A DNA stretch of 64,000 nucleotides from an uncultured Leifsonia sp. GTDB taxonomy: Bacteria; Actinomycetota; Actinomycetes; Actinomycetales; Microbacteriaceae. The DNA is taken from NCBI RefSeq assembly GCF_945957465.1, contig NZ_CAMFLC010000004.1, positions 62,001-126,000 of the forward strand, read 5' to 3'. The translations under genes and the position numbers were made by a program. Shown piece by piece: positions 51,453-60,804 of this stretch. The notes under the pieces were generated by a model that was given only the letters and a program-made list of their open reading frames with translations, was not told the origin of the DNA and made no database searches. Positions within the stretch are counted from its first letter, which is position 1; the number at the start of each line of letters is the position of its first letter.

Positions 51453-53225
51453 ATGAGCACCTTCGAGATCGCCGGGGACGACTTCCTCCTCGACGGGCAG
51501 CCCCACCGGATCCTGTCCGGGGCCATCCACTACTTCCGCGTGCACCCGGACGACTGGGCCGACCGCATCCGCAAGGCACGGTTGATGGGGCTCAACACCG
51601 TCGAGACCTACCTGCCCTGGAACGCCCACGAGCCGCGGCCCGGTGAGTGGATCGCCGACGGCGCCCTCGACCTGGAGCGCTTCCTGCGCGCCGTGCAGGC
51701 CGAGGGGATGCACGCGATCGTGCGTCCCGGCCCGTACATCTGTGCGGAGTGGGACAACGGCGGCCTCCCGGCCTGGCTGTTCACCGACCCTTCGGTCGGC
51801 ATCCGCCGGTCCGAGCCGCTGTTCCTGGAGGCGGTCACGGCGTTCATGGAGCGGGTGCTCGCGATCGTCCGCCCGCTCCAGGTCACCGAGGGCGGCCCCG
51901 TCCTGCTGGTGCAGGTCGAGAACGAGTACGGCGCCTACGGCGACGACAAGGACTACCTGCAGCATCTCGTCGAGGTCTTCCGCAACGCGGGCATCACCGT
52001 GCCGCTGACCACGGTCGACCAGCCGGAGCCCTCGATGCTCGAGAACGGTTCGCTGCCGGGTCTGCTCAAGACGGCCTCCTTCGGCTCGCGGTCGCGCGAA
52101 CGCCTCGCGACCCTGCGGGAGCACCAGCAGGCCGGACCGCTGATGTGCTCGGAGTTCTGGGACGGCTGGTTCGACCACTGGGGCGCGCATCATCACACCA
52201 CCTCCGTGGAGCAGTCGGCGGCCGACCTGGATGAGCTGCTGTCGCTCGGGGCTTCGGTCAACATCTACATGTTCCACGGCGGAACCAACTTCGGCTTCAC
52301 CAACGGAGCCAACGACAAAGGCGTGTACCAGCCGATCGTCACGAGCTACGACTACGACGCCCCGCTGGACGAGGCGGGGGAGCCGACGGAGAAGTTCTGG
52401 GCGTTCCGCGACGTGATCGCGAAGTATGCGCCGGTGCCGGCCGAGGAACCGGTCGCGGCGGCGGCGGCTCCGGCGTTCACCGTTCCGTTCGCGGATGCGA
52501 TCCCGCTGTTCTCGCTCGCGCCGAAGCTGGGCGAGTGGCAGCACACCGACGATCTGCCGACCTTCGACGAACTCGGCCACTATGCGGGACTCGGGCTCTA
52601 CCGCACCGAGATCGATACGGCGGAGCCGGCCGTGCTCGAGTTCGGCGAGGTGCGCGACCGCGCCTACGTCTTCGTCGGGTCGACGCGGGTGGGCGTGCTG
52701 GCCCGCGACCACCACGACAGTGCGATCACGCTCTCCCCGAGCCGCGGCACGCTCACCGTGCTCGTGGAGGACCAGGGCCGCGTCGATTACGGTCCCCGCA
52801 TCGGAGAGCCCAAGGGGCTGGTCGGCCCGGTGCTCCTCAACGGCGACGGCCTGCGCCGCTGGAGCGTCCTCCCGCTGCGGCTGCCCGACCTGGAGGCGGT
52901 GCGCGTCGAACTCGACGCCGCCGGCCCCGCGGTTCAGCGCGAACCGGAGCGGCTCGCCGGCCCGGTGTTCGCGCGCGCCGGCTTCGACCTCGAGGAGCCG
53001 GGGACGCTGTTCCTCGACACCACCGGTTGGGGCAAGGGCGTCGCGTGGATCAACGGCTTCAACCTCGGACGGTACTGGACCCGCGGGCCCCAGCAGACGC
53101 TGCACGTGCCCGCGCCGGTCACCCGCGCCGGGCGCAACGAACTGGTCATTCTCGAGCTGGAGTCGGCCGGCGATGCCGTCGCCGCGTTCGTGTCGGAGCC
53201 GCGACTCGGGCACACCGAGTTCTGA
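51453..53225 (+). CDS. GH35 beta-galactosidase
   Basis: Glycoside hydrolase of 590 residues. It starts without a signal peptide (MSTFEIAGDDFLLDG), so it is cytoplasmic and acts on imported galactosides. The GH35 catalytic barrel has GAIHYFRVHPDDW, PWNAHEP, the GGPVLLVQVENEYG motif with acid/base Glu (about 154) and SEFWDGWFDHWG with the nucleophile Glu (about 230). Beta-rich C-terminal domains follow (about 370-590) ending in WINGFNLGRYW and TLHVPAPVTRAG. Last gene of the LacI-controlled cassette; the palindromic element 2 starts seven bases after the stop. Confidence 0.95.
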   Translation: MSTFEIAGDDFLLDGQPHRILSGAIHYFRVHPDDWADRIRKARLMGLNTVETYLPWNAHEPRPGEWIADGALDLERFLRAVQAEGMHAIVRPGPYICAEWDNGGLPAWLFTDPSVGIRRSEPLFLEAVTAFMERVLAIVRPLQVTEGGPVLLVQVENEYGAYGDDKDYLQHLVEVFRNAGITVPLTTVDQPEPSMLENGSLPGLLKTASFGSRSRERLATLREHQQAGPLMCSEFWDGWFDHWGAHHHTTSVEQSAADLDELLSLGASVNIYMFHGGTNFGFTNGANDKGVYQPIVTSYDYDAPLDEAGEPTEKFWAFRDVIAKYAPVPAEEPVAAAAAPAFTVPFADAIPLFSLAPKLGEWQHTDDLPTFDELGHYAGLGLYRTEIDTAEPAVLEFGEVRDRAYVFVGSTRVGVLARDHHDSAITLSPSRGTLTVLVEDQGRVDYGPRIGEPKGLVGPVLLNGDGLRRWSVLPLRLPDLEAVRVELDAAGPAVQREPERLAGPVFARAGFDLEEPGTLFLDTTGWGKGVAWINGFNLGRYWTRGPQQTLHVPAPVTRAGRNELVILELESAGDAVAAFVSEPRLGHTEF

Positions 53226-53231
53226 CCGGTG

Positions 53232-53300
53232 CCGAGGGGCGCCTCAACGCCCCTAAGACGCCCGCTTCGGGGCGTTAAGGCGCCCTTCGGGAGCCCCTCG
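53232..53300. repeat. Palindromic element 2 (right end of sugar cassette)
   Basis: Outer arms CCGAGGGGCGCC (53232-53243) and GGCGCCCTTCGG (53279-53290, one G-T pair); inner stem AACGCCCC (53246-53253) with GGGGCGTT (53269-53276). Sequence and layout match the reverse complement of element 1, so the two stand in inverted orientation about 6.4 kb apart. Probably also acts as terminator between GH35 and carboxylesterase genes. Confidence 0.8.
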
Positions 53301-53308
53301 GTCACCCC

Positions 53309-54826
53309 TCAGCGGAAGGCGAGGACCGTGTCGCCCCACCCGGTGCGCAGCGCGGCGTCGAGGTCGTCGACGACACGGTCCTTCGCGGCGACGACGAGCG
53401 TCGAGCGCGCCGGCGCGTCGTAGGCGGGCCAATCGTCGCCGGGCGGCCTCCCGTTCGCGAACTCGGTCCAGCGCCGCTGCACGCGTTCGGAGATGCGCTG
53501 CGCCGTGCGACGGCCGCCGAGCCGGAAGGCGGGCCCGGAACCGGCGTCGAGCGTCCCCCACACGTAGGCCAGTTCGGCGCCGTGCGCCGCGCCGATCCCG
53601 GCCAGCCTCATCAGGGGCGTCGAGTGGTCGAAGCGGTACAGGTAGGTCTCTGCGGCGGCCGCGTGGCCGGCTGCCAGCCAGACGGTCGGCATCCGGAAGC
53701 CGATGTCGCGAGCGATCCCCAGGCCGAGCGACTTGCGCTTCACGTTCGCGTACGCGGCGAGGACCTGCTCGCGATCGGGTGCGGGAAGCTCCGGCTGCTC
53801 CTCGAGCATCGTGGCGAACATCTGCTCGATCGCGTCGGCGCCGATCGGCATGAGCGGTGAGTTCATGAACCGGAACAGTGTCGCTTCGTCGCGGTTGGTG
53901 CCGATGATGAGCGGCACGCGGAGGCCGCGGCCTTCGCTGAGCACGGTGATCGGGTGCTCCGGCAGCAGTTCGCCGTCGACGACCGGGGCGAACGCGAGCG
54001 TGCCGGGACGCTCCCGCGGCACCGCGTCGTACACCTGCGCCGCCGCCGCGACGATGGCCTCCACCGGGAGGGCGCGCAGCTCGTCGAGGGTGGACGCGCC
54101 GACCTGCTCGGCGAAGCGCCCGGCCACCGTCGCGGCCCGCGTTCCCCCGTACATCGAGCTCGCGGGCGAGCTCTCGGCGATCGCGCGATGGAACAGCCCA
54201 TCGGCGCTCGGCGTCGCCAGCAGCGCCGTGACGAGACCTGCGCCCGCGGACTCGCCGAAGAGCGTCACCCGATCGGGGTCGCCACCGAATGCGCGGATGT
54301 TGTCCTGCACCCACTGCAGGGCGAGCAGAACGTCGCGCAGCGCCGGGTTGGGCTCGGCGTCCTCCCCGCCGTCGAGCGAGCGCAGGTCGAGGAACCCGAG
54401 CGCGCCGAGCCGGTAGTTGACGGTGACCAGCACGACGTCACCGGTCGAGACGAGCGCCGCGCCGTCGTACACGGCCTGGCTCGCCGCACCGAACGTGTAC
54501 GCGCCGCCGTGCAGCCAGACCATGACCGGGCGGCCCTCCGCCGCCGCCGACGGTCGCCACACGTTGAGGAAGAGGCAGTCCTCGTCGGTGCGCACGCCGT
54601 CCCCGAGCGGGATGATCTTGTTGTCGGGCTGCGGCGCGGCGGCGCCGAACGTCGTCGCGTGGATCACACCGCCCGAGTCGCGCGCGGCCACCGGCGCCGC
54701 CCAGCGCAGGACTCCGGTCGGAGGTTCGCCGTAGCGGATCCCCTTCCAGACGGTCACCCGACCGTGGTCCTCGCCGACGATCTCTCCGGTGCGGGTGGAG
54801 GCGACGGGGCCGCTGATGGGTGTCAT
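53309..54826 (-). CDS. Type B carboxylesterase
   Basis: Alpha/beta hydrolase of 505 residues. Signature EDCLFLNVWRP (about 82-92), oxyanion HGGAYTFGAAS, nucleophile in LFGESAGAGLVTALL with Ser about 193, the acid Glu/Asp in the family position and a His near GAAHGAELAYVW. No signal peptide, so intracellular. Substrate unknown; para-nitrobenzyl or carboxylic esters fit the family. Start ATG 54826; a GTG 18 bases further (54844) is possible. It is not under the LacI cassette orientation but faces it convergently. Confidence 0.9.
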   Translation of the reverse strand: MTPISGPVASTRTGEIVGEDHGRVTVWKGIRYGEPPTGVLRWAAPVAARDSGGVIHATTFGAAAPQPDNKIIPLGDGVRTDEDCLFLNVWRPSAAAEGRPVMVWLHGGAYTFGAASQAVYDGAALVSTGDVVLVTVNYRLGALGFLDLRSLDGGEDAEPNPALRDVLLALQWVQDNIRAFGGDPDRVTLFGESAGAGLVTALLATPSADGLFHRAIAESSPASSMYGGTRAATVAGRFAEQVGASTLDELRALPVEAIVAAAAQVYDAVPRERPGTLAFAPVVDGELLPEHPITVLSEGRGLRVPLIIGTNRDEATLFRFMNSPLMPIGADAIEQMFATMLEEQPELPAPDREQVLAAYANVKRKSLGLGIARDIGFRMPTVWLAAGHAAAAETYLYRFDHSTPLMRLAGIGAAHGAELAYVWGTLDAGSGPAFRLGGRRTAQRISERVQRRWTEFANGRPPGDDWPAYDAPARSTLVVAAKDRVVDDLDAALRTGWGDTVLAFR

Positions 54827-54900
54827 GACGCCATCTTCGGGCACCCGCCGCCTCGGGGTCCAGTGATCACGCTTCGCGCAGCGTCAGTCGTCGCGCGGCA

Positions 54901-55230
54901 TCACTCCCAGACCATGAACGGACGCAGCTCGAGCTGGCCGTTGCGCGCCATCGGATGCTGCGAGGCGATCTCGATCGCCTCGTCGAGGTCGTCGACGTCG
55001 AGGATGTCGAAGCCGCAGATGACCTCGGTGGTCTCGGTGTACGGCCCGTCGGTCACGTAGCGCTTGCCGTCGCGCACGCGAACGACGCGGGACTCCGTCT
55101 GCGGCTGCAGCACTTCGCCGATGACGCGCTTGCCCGACGCGTCGAGTTCGTTCACCCAGAGGTCGACGTCGGACTCGTCGCTCTCGGTGTCGGGGTGGGA
55201 GTCGGTGATCACGAACATCATGTACTTCAT
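54901..55230 (-). CDS. YciI-family protein
   Basis: 109-residue YCII-domain protein, MKYMMFVITDSHPDTESDES at the N-terminus and TDGPYTETTEVICGFDILDVD (about 67-87) with the DGP signature. Like the copy at 46.0 kb, it belongs to a group of unknown function often linked to ECF sigma factors. It is followed 74 bases later by the esterase start and preceded by the four-helix membrane gene with 32 bases between, on the same strand. Confidence 0.9.
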   Translation of the reverse strand: MKYMMFVITDSHPDTESDESDVDLWVNELDASGKRVIGEVLQPQTESRVVRVRDGKRYVTDGPYTETTEVICGFDILDVDDLDEAIEIASQHPMARNGQLELRPFMVWE

Positions 55231-55262
55231 CGGTGTGTCGGTCCTTTCGAATCGGTCGCGGT

Positions 55263-55727
55263 TCACTGGGGCGTCGAACGGAGCCGGCGACTCTCGACAT
55301 TTCGTGCGGATCGGATGAGCCCGACGAGCACGATCTCGACCGCAGCGGCCACGAGGAGGGCCCCGAAGGGCTCGCTCAGCCCGCCGAGAGCGGTTGCGGG
55401 CGTCGTGAACCAGAGCACGGTGTAGCCCGCGTACGCCACCGCTAACGCGCTCGCCGTACTGCCGACGTGCCGCCCCCGGAGCGGTGTGCCGGGGCGCGCG
55501 CGAGCGAACCAGACGTAGAGCGCGGCGGCTGCGAGGAAGCCGACGCCCGCCGCGGCGGGGCCGTACAGGAACAGCTGCGGACTGAGCACCTCGCGCCTGG
55601 TGTCCTTGCCCAACTCGTAGTCGATGATGTGCAGGAAGCCGACGCCGGCGCCGGCGAGCACTCCGGTGATCAGGATGATGAGGCGCGCGTCTGCGCCCAG
55701 CAGGGGATGGATCCGCACCGTCGTCAC
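55263..55727 (-). CDS. Four-helix membrane protein of unknown function
   Basis: 154-residue membrane protein starting at GTG 55727, with hydrophobic segments at about 16-36, 55-72, 89-107 and 116-138. LHIIDYELGKDTRREV (about 32-47) is the most distinctive loop. No named domain recognised. It is divergent from the siderophore-interacting protein gene and upstream of the YciI gene on the same strand. Confidence 0.75.
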   Translation of the reverse strand: MTTVRIHPLLGADARLIILITGVLAGAGVGFLHIIDYELGKDTRREVLSPQLFLYGPAAAGVGFLAAAALYVWFARARPGTPLRGRHVGSTASALAVAYAGYTVLWFTTPATALGGLSEPFGALLVAAAVEIVLVGLIRSARNVESRRLRSTPQ

Positions 55728-55828
55728 GCGGGCGACGATACTGCGCAGGTCCTGGCCCGTCCAGCGGCGCCCCGCGCGTCTGTGGCGTCGGCGTGTTCAC
55801 GCTGTGCACCCAGGGACGATGAGGGCGG

Positions 55829-55847
55829 TTAGTGTAGCCTTACCTTA
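55829..55847. promoter_or_regulatory. Iron box (DtxR/IdeR-type)
   Basis: TTAGTGTAGCCTTACCTTA matches the 19-base consensus TTAGGTTAGCCTAACCTAA at 15 positions. It lies 30 bases before the siderophore-interacting protein start, so that gene is probably repressed by iron. Confidence 0.75.
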
Positions 55848-55876
55848 CTCACCCCTCCTGGCCGGAAAGGTTCGAC

Positions 55877-56797
55877 GTGCCCGTCCTCGCACCGCCCCTC
55901 ACGGACCGTCCGGCGTACCGGCCGTACCGTGCGGCGGTCTCGGACCTGCGTCGGCTGAGCCCGGGCTTCCTCCGCGTCAGCCTCACCTGCCCCGAGTTCG
56001 AGACCTTCGGCACCGAGCGTCTCGACCAGCGCATCAAGCTGGTCTTCCCGCTGGCCGACGGGAGCTTCAGCCCGCTGGACGCGGGGGACTGGTACGACCA
56101 GTGGCGTGCGCTGCCCGACCATCGGCGCAACCCGTTCCGGACGTACACGGTCCGCGACGTCTCCCCGGAGGAGTGTCGGGTCGACATCGACTTCGTCGTG
56201 CACGGCGACGGCGGACCGGCCGCGGCCTGGCTGAGCACCGCCGCCGTGGGGGATGAGCTGGTGGTCATCGGCCCCGACGCCCTCAGCCCGCACTCCGGCG
56301 TCGGCATCGACTGGCGGCCGGGCACGGCGACGGACCTGCTGCTCGTCGGCGACGAGACGGCTGCTCCCGCCATCGCGTCCATCCTCGAGGCCCTGCCGCC
56401 GAACCGCCGCGCGCACGCGTTCATCGAGGTGCCCTGCGACGCCGACGCCCTCCCGCTGGCGGTCGGGGCGCACGTGGAGGTCACCTGGCTCGCGCGTGCC
56501 GGCGGCGAGCACGGCAGCCGGTTGATCCCGGCCGTGACCGCGTGGCTGGCCGAGCGCCCGCAACTGGTCGCACGGGCCGCCGCCGACCGGCCCCAGCCGC
56601 TCGACGAGGTCGATGTGGACAGCGAGATCCTCTGGGAGCGCCCCGAGAGCGCCGGCGGCGGCTTCTACGCCTGGATCGCGGGCGAGTCCGGCGTCGTGAA
56701 GACGCTGCGTCGTCTGCTGGTGCGCGGGCACGGCATCGACCGCGGACGGGTCGCCTTCATGGGGTACTGGCGGCTGGGTCGTGCCGAGCGGGGCTGA
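55877..56797 (+). CDS. Siderophore-interacting protein (ferric reductase-like)
   Basis: FAD-dependent cytoplasmic reductase that releases iron from ferri-siderophores, 306 residues. The flavin-binding part has FRTYTVRDVSPEECRVDIDFVVHGDGGPAAAWL (about 96-128), the SIP FAD_binding_9 pattern, and the NAD(P) part (about 150-300) has LLVGDETAAPAIASILEALP and the C-terminal YAWIAGESGVVKTLRRLLV. Start GTG 55877 behind GGAAAGG. An iron box lies upstream. Siderophore transport genes are not in the window. Convergent with lepB, three bases apart. Confidence 0.93.
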   Translation: MPVLAPPLTDRPAYRPYRAAVSDLRRLSPGFLRVSLTCPEFETFGTERLDQRIKLVFPLADGSFSPLDAGDWYDQWRALPDHRRNPFRTYTVRDVSPEECRVDIDFVVHGDGGPAAAWLSTAAVGDELVVIGPDALSPHSGVGIDWRPGTATDLLLVGDETAAPAIASILEALPPNRRAHAFIEVPCDADALPLAVGAHVEVTWLARAGGEHGSRLIPAVTAWLAERPQLVARAAADRPQPLDEVDVDSEILWERPESAGGGFYAWIAGESGVVKTLRRLLVRGHGIDRGRVAFMGYWRLGRAERG

Positions 56798-56800
56798 GCC

Positions 56801-57532
56801 CTACTGATCCTTGCGCTCGGTGCCCTGGAAGGTCTCCGGATAATTGTCGAGCCACGACCAGTGGCTCACCGGCCAGCTGATGACGAAAGCGCGCCCGACG
56901 ACATCGCTCAGGGGGACGAAACCCTTCGTCGGATCGTCCATGTGGTACCGGGAGTCCGCCGAGTTGTAGCGGTTGTCGCCCATGACCCAGATCTTGCCGG
57001 CCGGCACCGTGACGTCGAACGGCTTGCCCGAGACCGCCTGCTGGCCCGGGGGCAGCAGCACGTACGGCTCCTTGAGCGGGACTCCGTTGACGCTCATCTG
57101 GCCCAGCGCGTTGCAGCAGGTCACGTGGTCGCCCGGCAGACCGATCAGCCGCTTGACGAGGTGCTGGTCGCTGTCCGAGGCTCCCAGGCCGACGAAGTCG
57201 AGCACGGCGCCGATGCCCTTCTGGATCGGGTTGCCGGTGCTGGGCGCGGCGGGCGGAAGCCAGCCGCCCGGATCCTTGAACACCACGACATCCCCGCGCT
57301 GCAGTGGGAAGACCTTGGGCTGCAGCTCATTGACGATGATCCGGTCGTTGATCTGGAGCGTGTTCTCCATCGACCCGGACGGGATGTAGAACGACCGGGC
57401 GACGAAGGTCTTGATGAGGAACGAGACCAGAACGGCGACGACGAAGATGATCACGACATCCCGCAGGAGCGCTTTCCATCCGGTCGTGCGAGCGGAGCGG
57501 CGCGGTCGGACGGTCTGGCTGCTGTCGGTCAC
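56801..57532 (-). CDS. lepB: Signal peptidase I
   Basis: Membrane serine protease that cuts signal peptides outside the membrane, 243 residues. One membrane anchor (about 24-44) follows a basic cytoplasmic tail; the catalytic Ser54 lies in [12 protein letters not shown] and the general-base Lys in [12 protein letters not shown] (about 128), and [12 protein letters not shown] is the box E motif. Start is GTG 57532. The protein ends at GTERKDQ, three bases from the convergent siderophore gene. A possible TAGCGT -10 lies eight bases upstream of the start. Confidence 0.96.
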   Translation of the reverse strand: MTDSSQTVRPRRSARTTGWKALLRDVVIIFVVAVLVSFLIKTFVARSFYIPSGSMENTLQINDRIIVNELQPKVFPLQRGDVVVFKDPGGWLPPAAPSTGNPIQKGIGAVLDFVGLGASDSDQHLVKRLIGLPGDHVTCCNALGQMSVNGVPLKEPYVLLPPGQQAVSGKPFDVTVPAGKIWVMGDNRYNSADSRYHMDDPTKGFVPLSDVVGRAFVISWPVSHWSWLDNYPETFQGTERKDQ

Positions 57533-57663
57533 AAACGTTCACGCTAGCGTGCCGATGCTGTGAGACGCATCCGATCCCCTGCATGAGGGATTGTCCGCGC
57601 GTCTCGAGGATGACAGGATTCGAAGACGGGCCGTTCCGGTGCCCGCCGGGGGCCCGCGTGATC

Positions 57664-59247
57664 ATGCGGGACGCGTTCAAGCGCTTCAGGATGCAGACAC
57701 GACGCGAACACCCGCGCCGCGGCGATCGAGGTCGTGTCGGCCGCCCTGAGCCGCTTCTTCGCAGTGGGCCATTGCTCGCGCCGGGTTCGTCGGGCGATCG
57801 TCGCCACAGCGCTCCGGCAGGCGGGATCTCGCCTCTGCGCCGCGGACTCGCGTACGCAGCCGCTGCGGCCCTGGCCGTGGGGCTGGCGCTCGCGCCCCTG
57901 CCCGCGACCGCCGCGGACTGCCCCGGAGGCGACTGCAGCACGGCCACTCCGACGCCCACCTCCGGGCCGACCGAATCACCCGCGCCGACACCCTCGCCGA
58001 CGCCCTCGCCGACCTCGACGCCCACGCCGACCCCCACGCCGGCTCCGACCTCCACGCCCACGCCGACGCCCTGCCCCACCGCGACCCCGACTCCGCCGTC
58101 GGCTCAGCCGGAGCCGGGCCCGACGCCGACCCCCGCTCCGACCTCGTGCCCGACGCCGACGCCCACGCCGACACCAACGACGACGCCGACTCCCACGCCG
58201 TCCCCGACCCCCACGCCGACCGACGACGTCCCGATCCTGGTGCCCGACCTCCTCGACACCAGCGTGCAGGTCGACACCGCGGACGCCGAACAGGCCGCGC
58301 AGCTCGCCAGCCGGCTGGCCGAGGCACAGCAGGCCCTGGTGCAGGCGACCGACTCCAGCGTCGCGGCCCAGCGCGAGCAGCAGCAGGCCAAGGCGTCCGC
58401 CGACGCCCTCGCTGCGCAGGCGAAGGCCGCGAAGAAGCGCGCGGAGGCGTCGGCCGCCTTCGCGACCGCCCTGATCCGCGCCGCCGGCTGGAAGGGCGTC
58501 ACGGACGACCCGCTGGCCGCCGTCCTCGGGACGCACGGAGACCTCCTGACCAAGCTCGGCGCGGTGCAGCGGCTGCGCACCCTCAGCACCGACCGGTCGG
58601 CCGCGCTGCGCGACGCTGCGGCCGACGCGGCCACCGCGAAATCGCTGGGCACCCAGGCGAAGCGCGCGGCCGACGCGCTCGCCGGCATCGACGTCGACGC
58701 GAGCCTGCAGGCCGTCTCCGATGCGCAACAGCAGGTCGACACGGCCTCGGCGGCGCTGGCTCAACTGCCGACGGTGCTGACGGCGGGCACCGGCTGGCAG
58801 GCGCTCATCGTCGACCCGGCCGCCATTCCGACCGGCTGGACAGTGCCGGTGCACGGGCCGATGACAGACCCCTTCGGTCCGCGTCCATCGCGCCCCGCCG
58901 GAACCGCGCCCTTCCACCCCGGCGACGACATCGGAGCGGCGTGCGGCACGACGATCGTCGCCGCCTCCGCCGGCGTGGTGGCGCAGGCCGGTCCCAACGG
59001 GTCGTACGGCAACTTCGTCCTCATCGATCACGGCGGAGGCGTCGAGACCGCCTACGGACACATCCGCGACGGCGGGATCGGGGTGGCCGTCGGCGAGCAC
59101 GTGGTGGCGGGCCAGCCGATCGCGCAGGTCGGTTCGACCGGTGCCTCCACCGGTTGCCATCTGCACCTGGAAGTGCGGGTGAACGGCGTGCAAACAGATC
59201 CGTACCCGTTCCTCGCGGCGCGGGGGGTCATCGTCGGAACGCGCTGA
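57664..59247 (+). CDS. M23-family peptidase (murein hydrolase-like) with PT-rich and coiled-coil regions
   Basis: Exported protein of about 527 residues. A basic N-terminus precedes a signal helix ([20 protein letters not shown]) and Cys-containing ADCPGGDC, then a long Pro/Thr repeat region, a coiled-coil stretch ([20 protein letters not shown] and following) and a C-terminal M23 LytM-type domain with [12 protein letters not shown] (zinc His/Asp) and CHLHLEV (His). It is expected to cut peptidoglycan or activate amidases, like EnvC/NlpD proteins. The start is uncertain: ATG 57664 is used, ATG 57691 would also do, and more signal-like N-termini start later. The repeat region is GC-rich with tandem codons. 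Confidence 0.83.
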   Translation: MRDAFKRFRMQTRREHPRRGDRGRVGRPEPLLRSGPLLAPGSSGDRRHSAPAGGISPLRRGLAYAAAAALAVGLALAPLPATAADCPGGDCSTATPTPTSGPTESPAPTPSPTPSPTSTPTPTPTPAPTSTPTPTPCPTATPTPPSAQPEPGPTPTPAPTSCPTPTPTPTPTTTPTPTPSPTPTPTDDVPILVPDLLDTSVQVDTADAEQAAQLASRLAEAQQALVQATDSSVAAQREQQQAKASADALAAQAKAAKKRAEASAAFATALIRAAGWKGVTDDPLAAVLGTHGDLLTKLGAVQRLRTLSTDRSAALRDAAADAATAKSLGTQAKRAADALAGIDVDASLQAVSDAQQQVDTASAALAQLPTVLTAGTGWQALIVDPAAIPTGWTVPVHGPMTDPFGPRPSRPAGTAPFHPGDDIGAACGTTIVAASAGVVAQAGPNGSYGNFVLIDHGGGVETAYGHIRDGGIGVAVGEHVVAGQPIAQVGSTGASTGCHLHLEVRVNGVQTDPYPFLAARGVIVGTR

Positions 59248-59265
59248 CGGGCGTACGGTTCAGGC

Positions 59266-60627
59266 ATGACGGAACTGACGGAGCTGGTGGGCTCATGGAT
59301 GCGCCGCCAACGCTGGTACTCGACAAAGGCCGTCGAACCGCGGCTGCGACTGCTCGGCTCGTTCGAGCTGGAGCGGGCGCCGGAGACGGCCCAGGACGGT
59401 TCGCGGATCGTCACCTATTTCTTCTGCGACGATGCACCGCGCACACCACGCGTGTACCAGGTGCCCCTCGTCGCGCGGGTGCGGCGCGACGGCGATCCCG
59501 CCGGATTCGTCGGCGAGGCCGGCGGGCGGTACCTGTACGACGGGCCGGTGGAGGAAGCGTACGTCGCCGCATTGGCTGCTCTGATGACGGGGGCGGGAAG
59601 CGCGGACGGGGAGCACGCGCGGGCCTCCGGCCATTCGCTCGGGGGACCGATCCCCGTGCTGTCGTCACGGCGGCTCTCGGCCGAGCAGTCGAACACCTCC
59701 ATCGTCGCCGAGATCGCGGACGGTGTGCTGGCGCTGGTGAAAGTCTTCCGTGTCGTGCAGGACGGCGAGAATCCGGACATCTCCACCTTGGCGGCCCTGA
59801 CGGCCGGGGGATCGGAGCGCACCCCCGCCCTCCTCGGCTGGCTGTCCGGCTCCTGGCCCGGCGCACACGAAGGCCGGTCGGCGGGGGAGCTGGCGCTCAT
59901 GCAGGACTTCGTGCCGGGCGCCGAAGACGGCTGGGAGCTCGCCGTCGGCGCGGCAGAACGCGGTGAGGACTTCACCGAGCGGGCGTTCGCGCTCGGTGCG
60001 GGCACAGCCGAGTTGCATCGATTGATGGCCGGCGTCCTCCCGACGCGTCGGGCGCAGCCGGAGGATGTGCGGGCGGCCCTCGACGGCATGTTCCGCAGGC
60101 TCACGATCACGACGACCGAGGTGCCGGAGGTCGAGGCGCTGCGGCCCGCGATCGCAGCGGTGTACGAGGAGGCGGCCGCCGCACCGCTTCCGGTGCTGCA
60201 GCGCATCCACGGCGACCTCCACCTCGGCCAGGTGCTCTACTCGCCCGAGCGTGGCTGGCAGTTCATCGACTTCGAGGGCGAGCCGCTGCGGCCCCTGGCC
60301 GAGCGTGCGCTGCCGGACGCGACGATGCGCGACGTCGCGGGGATGCTGCGCTCGTTCGACTACGTGGCCGGATCGCTCGCGCAGCGCGAGCCTCCCGTCG
60401 ATGCCCGGGCGTGGGCCGCCGACGCGCGCCGGGCCTACCTCGACGGCTACGAGTCGGTGGCGGGGGACGTGCTTCACGAGTTCGCGGACCTGCTCACCGC
60501 GTTCGAACTCGACAAGGCCGTGTACGAGATCACCTACGAGGCGCGCCACCGGCCGAGCTGGATCCCGATCCCGCGCGCCGCGGTCGAGCGCCTGCTGGAC
60601 GACGCGCACCACTCCGCCCGCCATTAG
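59266..60627 (+). CDS. mak: Maltokinase
   Basis: ATP-dependent kinase that makes maltose-1-phosphate, the donor for GlgE glucan synthesis, 453 residues. A typical N-terminal cap begins SWMRRQRWYSTKA; the kinase core has NTSIVAEIADGVLALVKVFR (about 143-162), the catalytic loop HGDLHLGQVLY (about 315-325) with Asp, and FIDFEGEPLRP (about 333-343) with the metal-binding Asp. The C-terminal HRPSWIPIP is also typical. TACGGT at 59254-59259 sits six bases before the ATG, a leaderless geometry. TreS, GlgE and GlgB partners are not visible here, so the pathway must be encoded elsewhere. Confidence 0.93.
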   Translation: MTELTELVGSWMRRQRWYSTKAVEPRLRLLGSFELERAPETAQDGSRIVTYFFCDDAPRTPRVYQVPLVARVRRDGDPAGFVGEAGGRYLYDGPVEEAYVAALAALMTGAGSADGEHARASGHSLGGPIPVLSSRRLSAEQSNTSIVAEIADGVLALVKVFRVVQDGENPDISTLAALTAGGSERTPALLGWLSGSWPGAHEGRSAGELALMQDFVPGAEDGWELAVGAAERGEDFTERAFALGAGTAELHRLMAGVLPTRRAQPEDVRAALDGMFRRLTITTTEVPEVEALRPAIAAVYEEAAAAPLPVLQRIHGDLHLGQVLYSPERGWQFIDFEGEPLRPLAERALPDATMRDVAGMLRSFDYVAGSLAQREPPVDARAWAADARRAYLDGYESVAGDVLHEFADLLTAFELDKAVYEITYEARHRPSWIPIPRAAVERLLDDAHHSARH

Positions 60628-60713
60628 CCGCGGCGTCCGGCGTGTTACCCGCACGCCGGGCGCCGCGTGGAGCGGACATCTTCGAAGCCCATGCCCGCCC
60701 TGCGCGCATTGTG

Positions 60714-60783
60714 CGGCGTTCTGGCGGCTGCGGGCAGACAGAACGCCGGGTCTACCCCACGTTCTTCGGGTAGCCCGGCGTTC
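60714..60783. terminator. Bidirectional terminator with alternative hairpins after mak
   Basis: GAACGCCGGG-TCTACCC (60741-60757) pairs with GGGTAGCCCGGCGTTC (60768-60783) apart from one bulge. Its left arm also pairs with CGGCGTTCTG at 60714-60723, so two hairpins exclude each other. It lies between convergent mak and monooxygenase genes. Confidence 0.75.
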
Positions 60784-60804
60784 CGCGCTGATTCTGCTTG
60801 TCCG

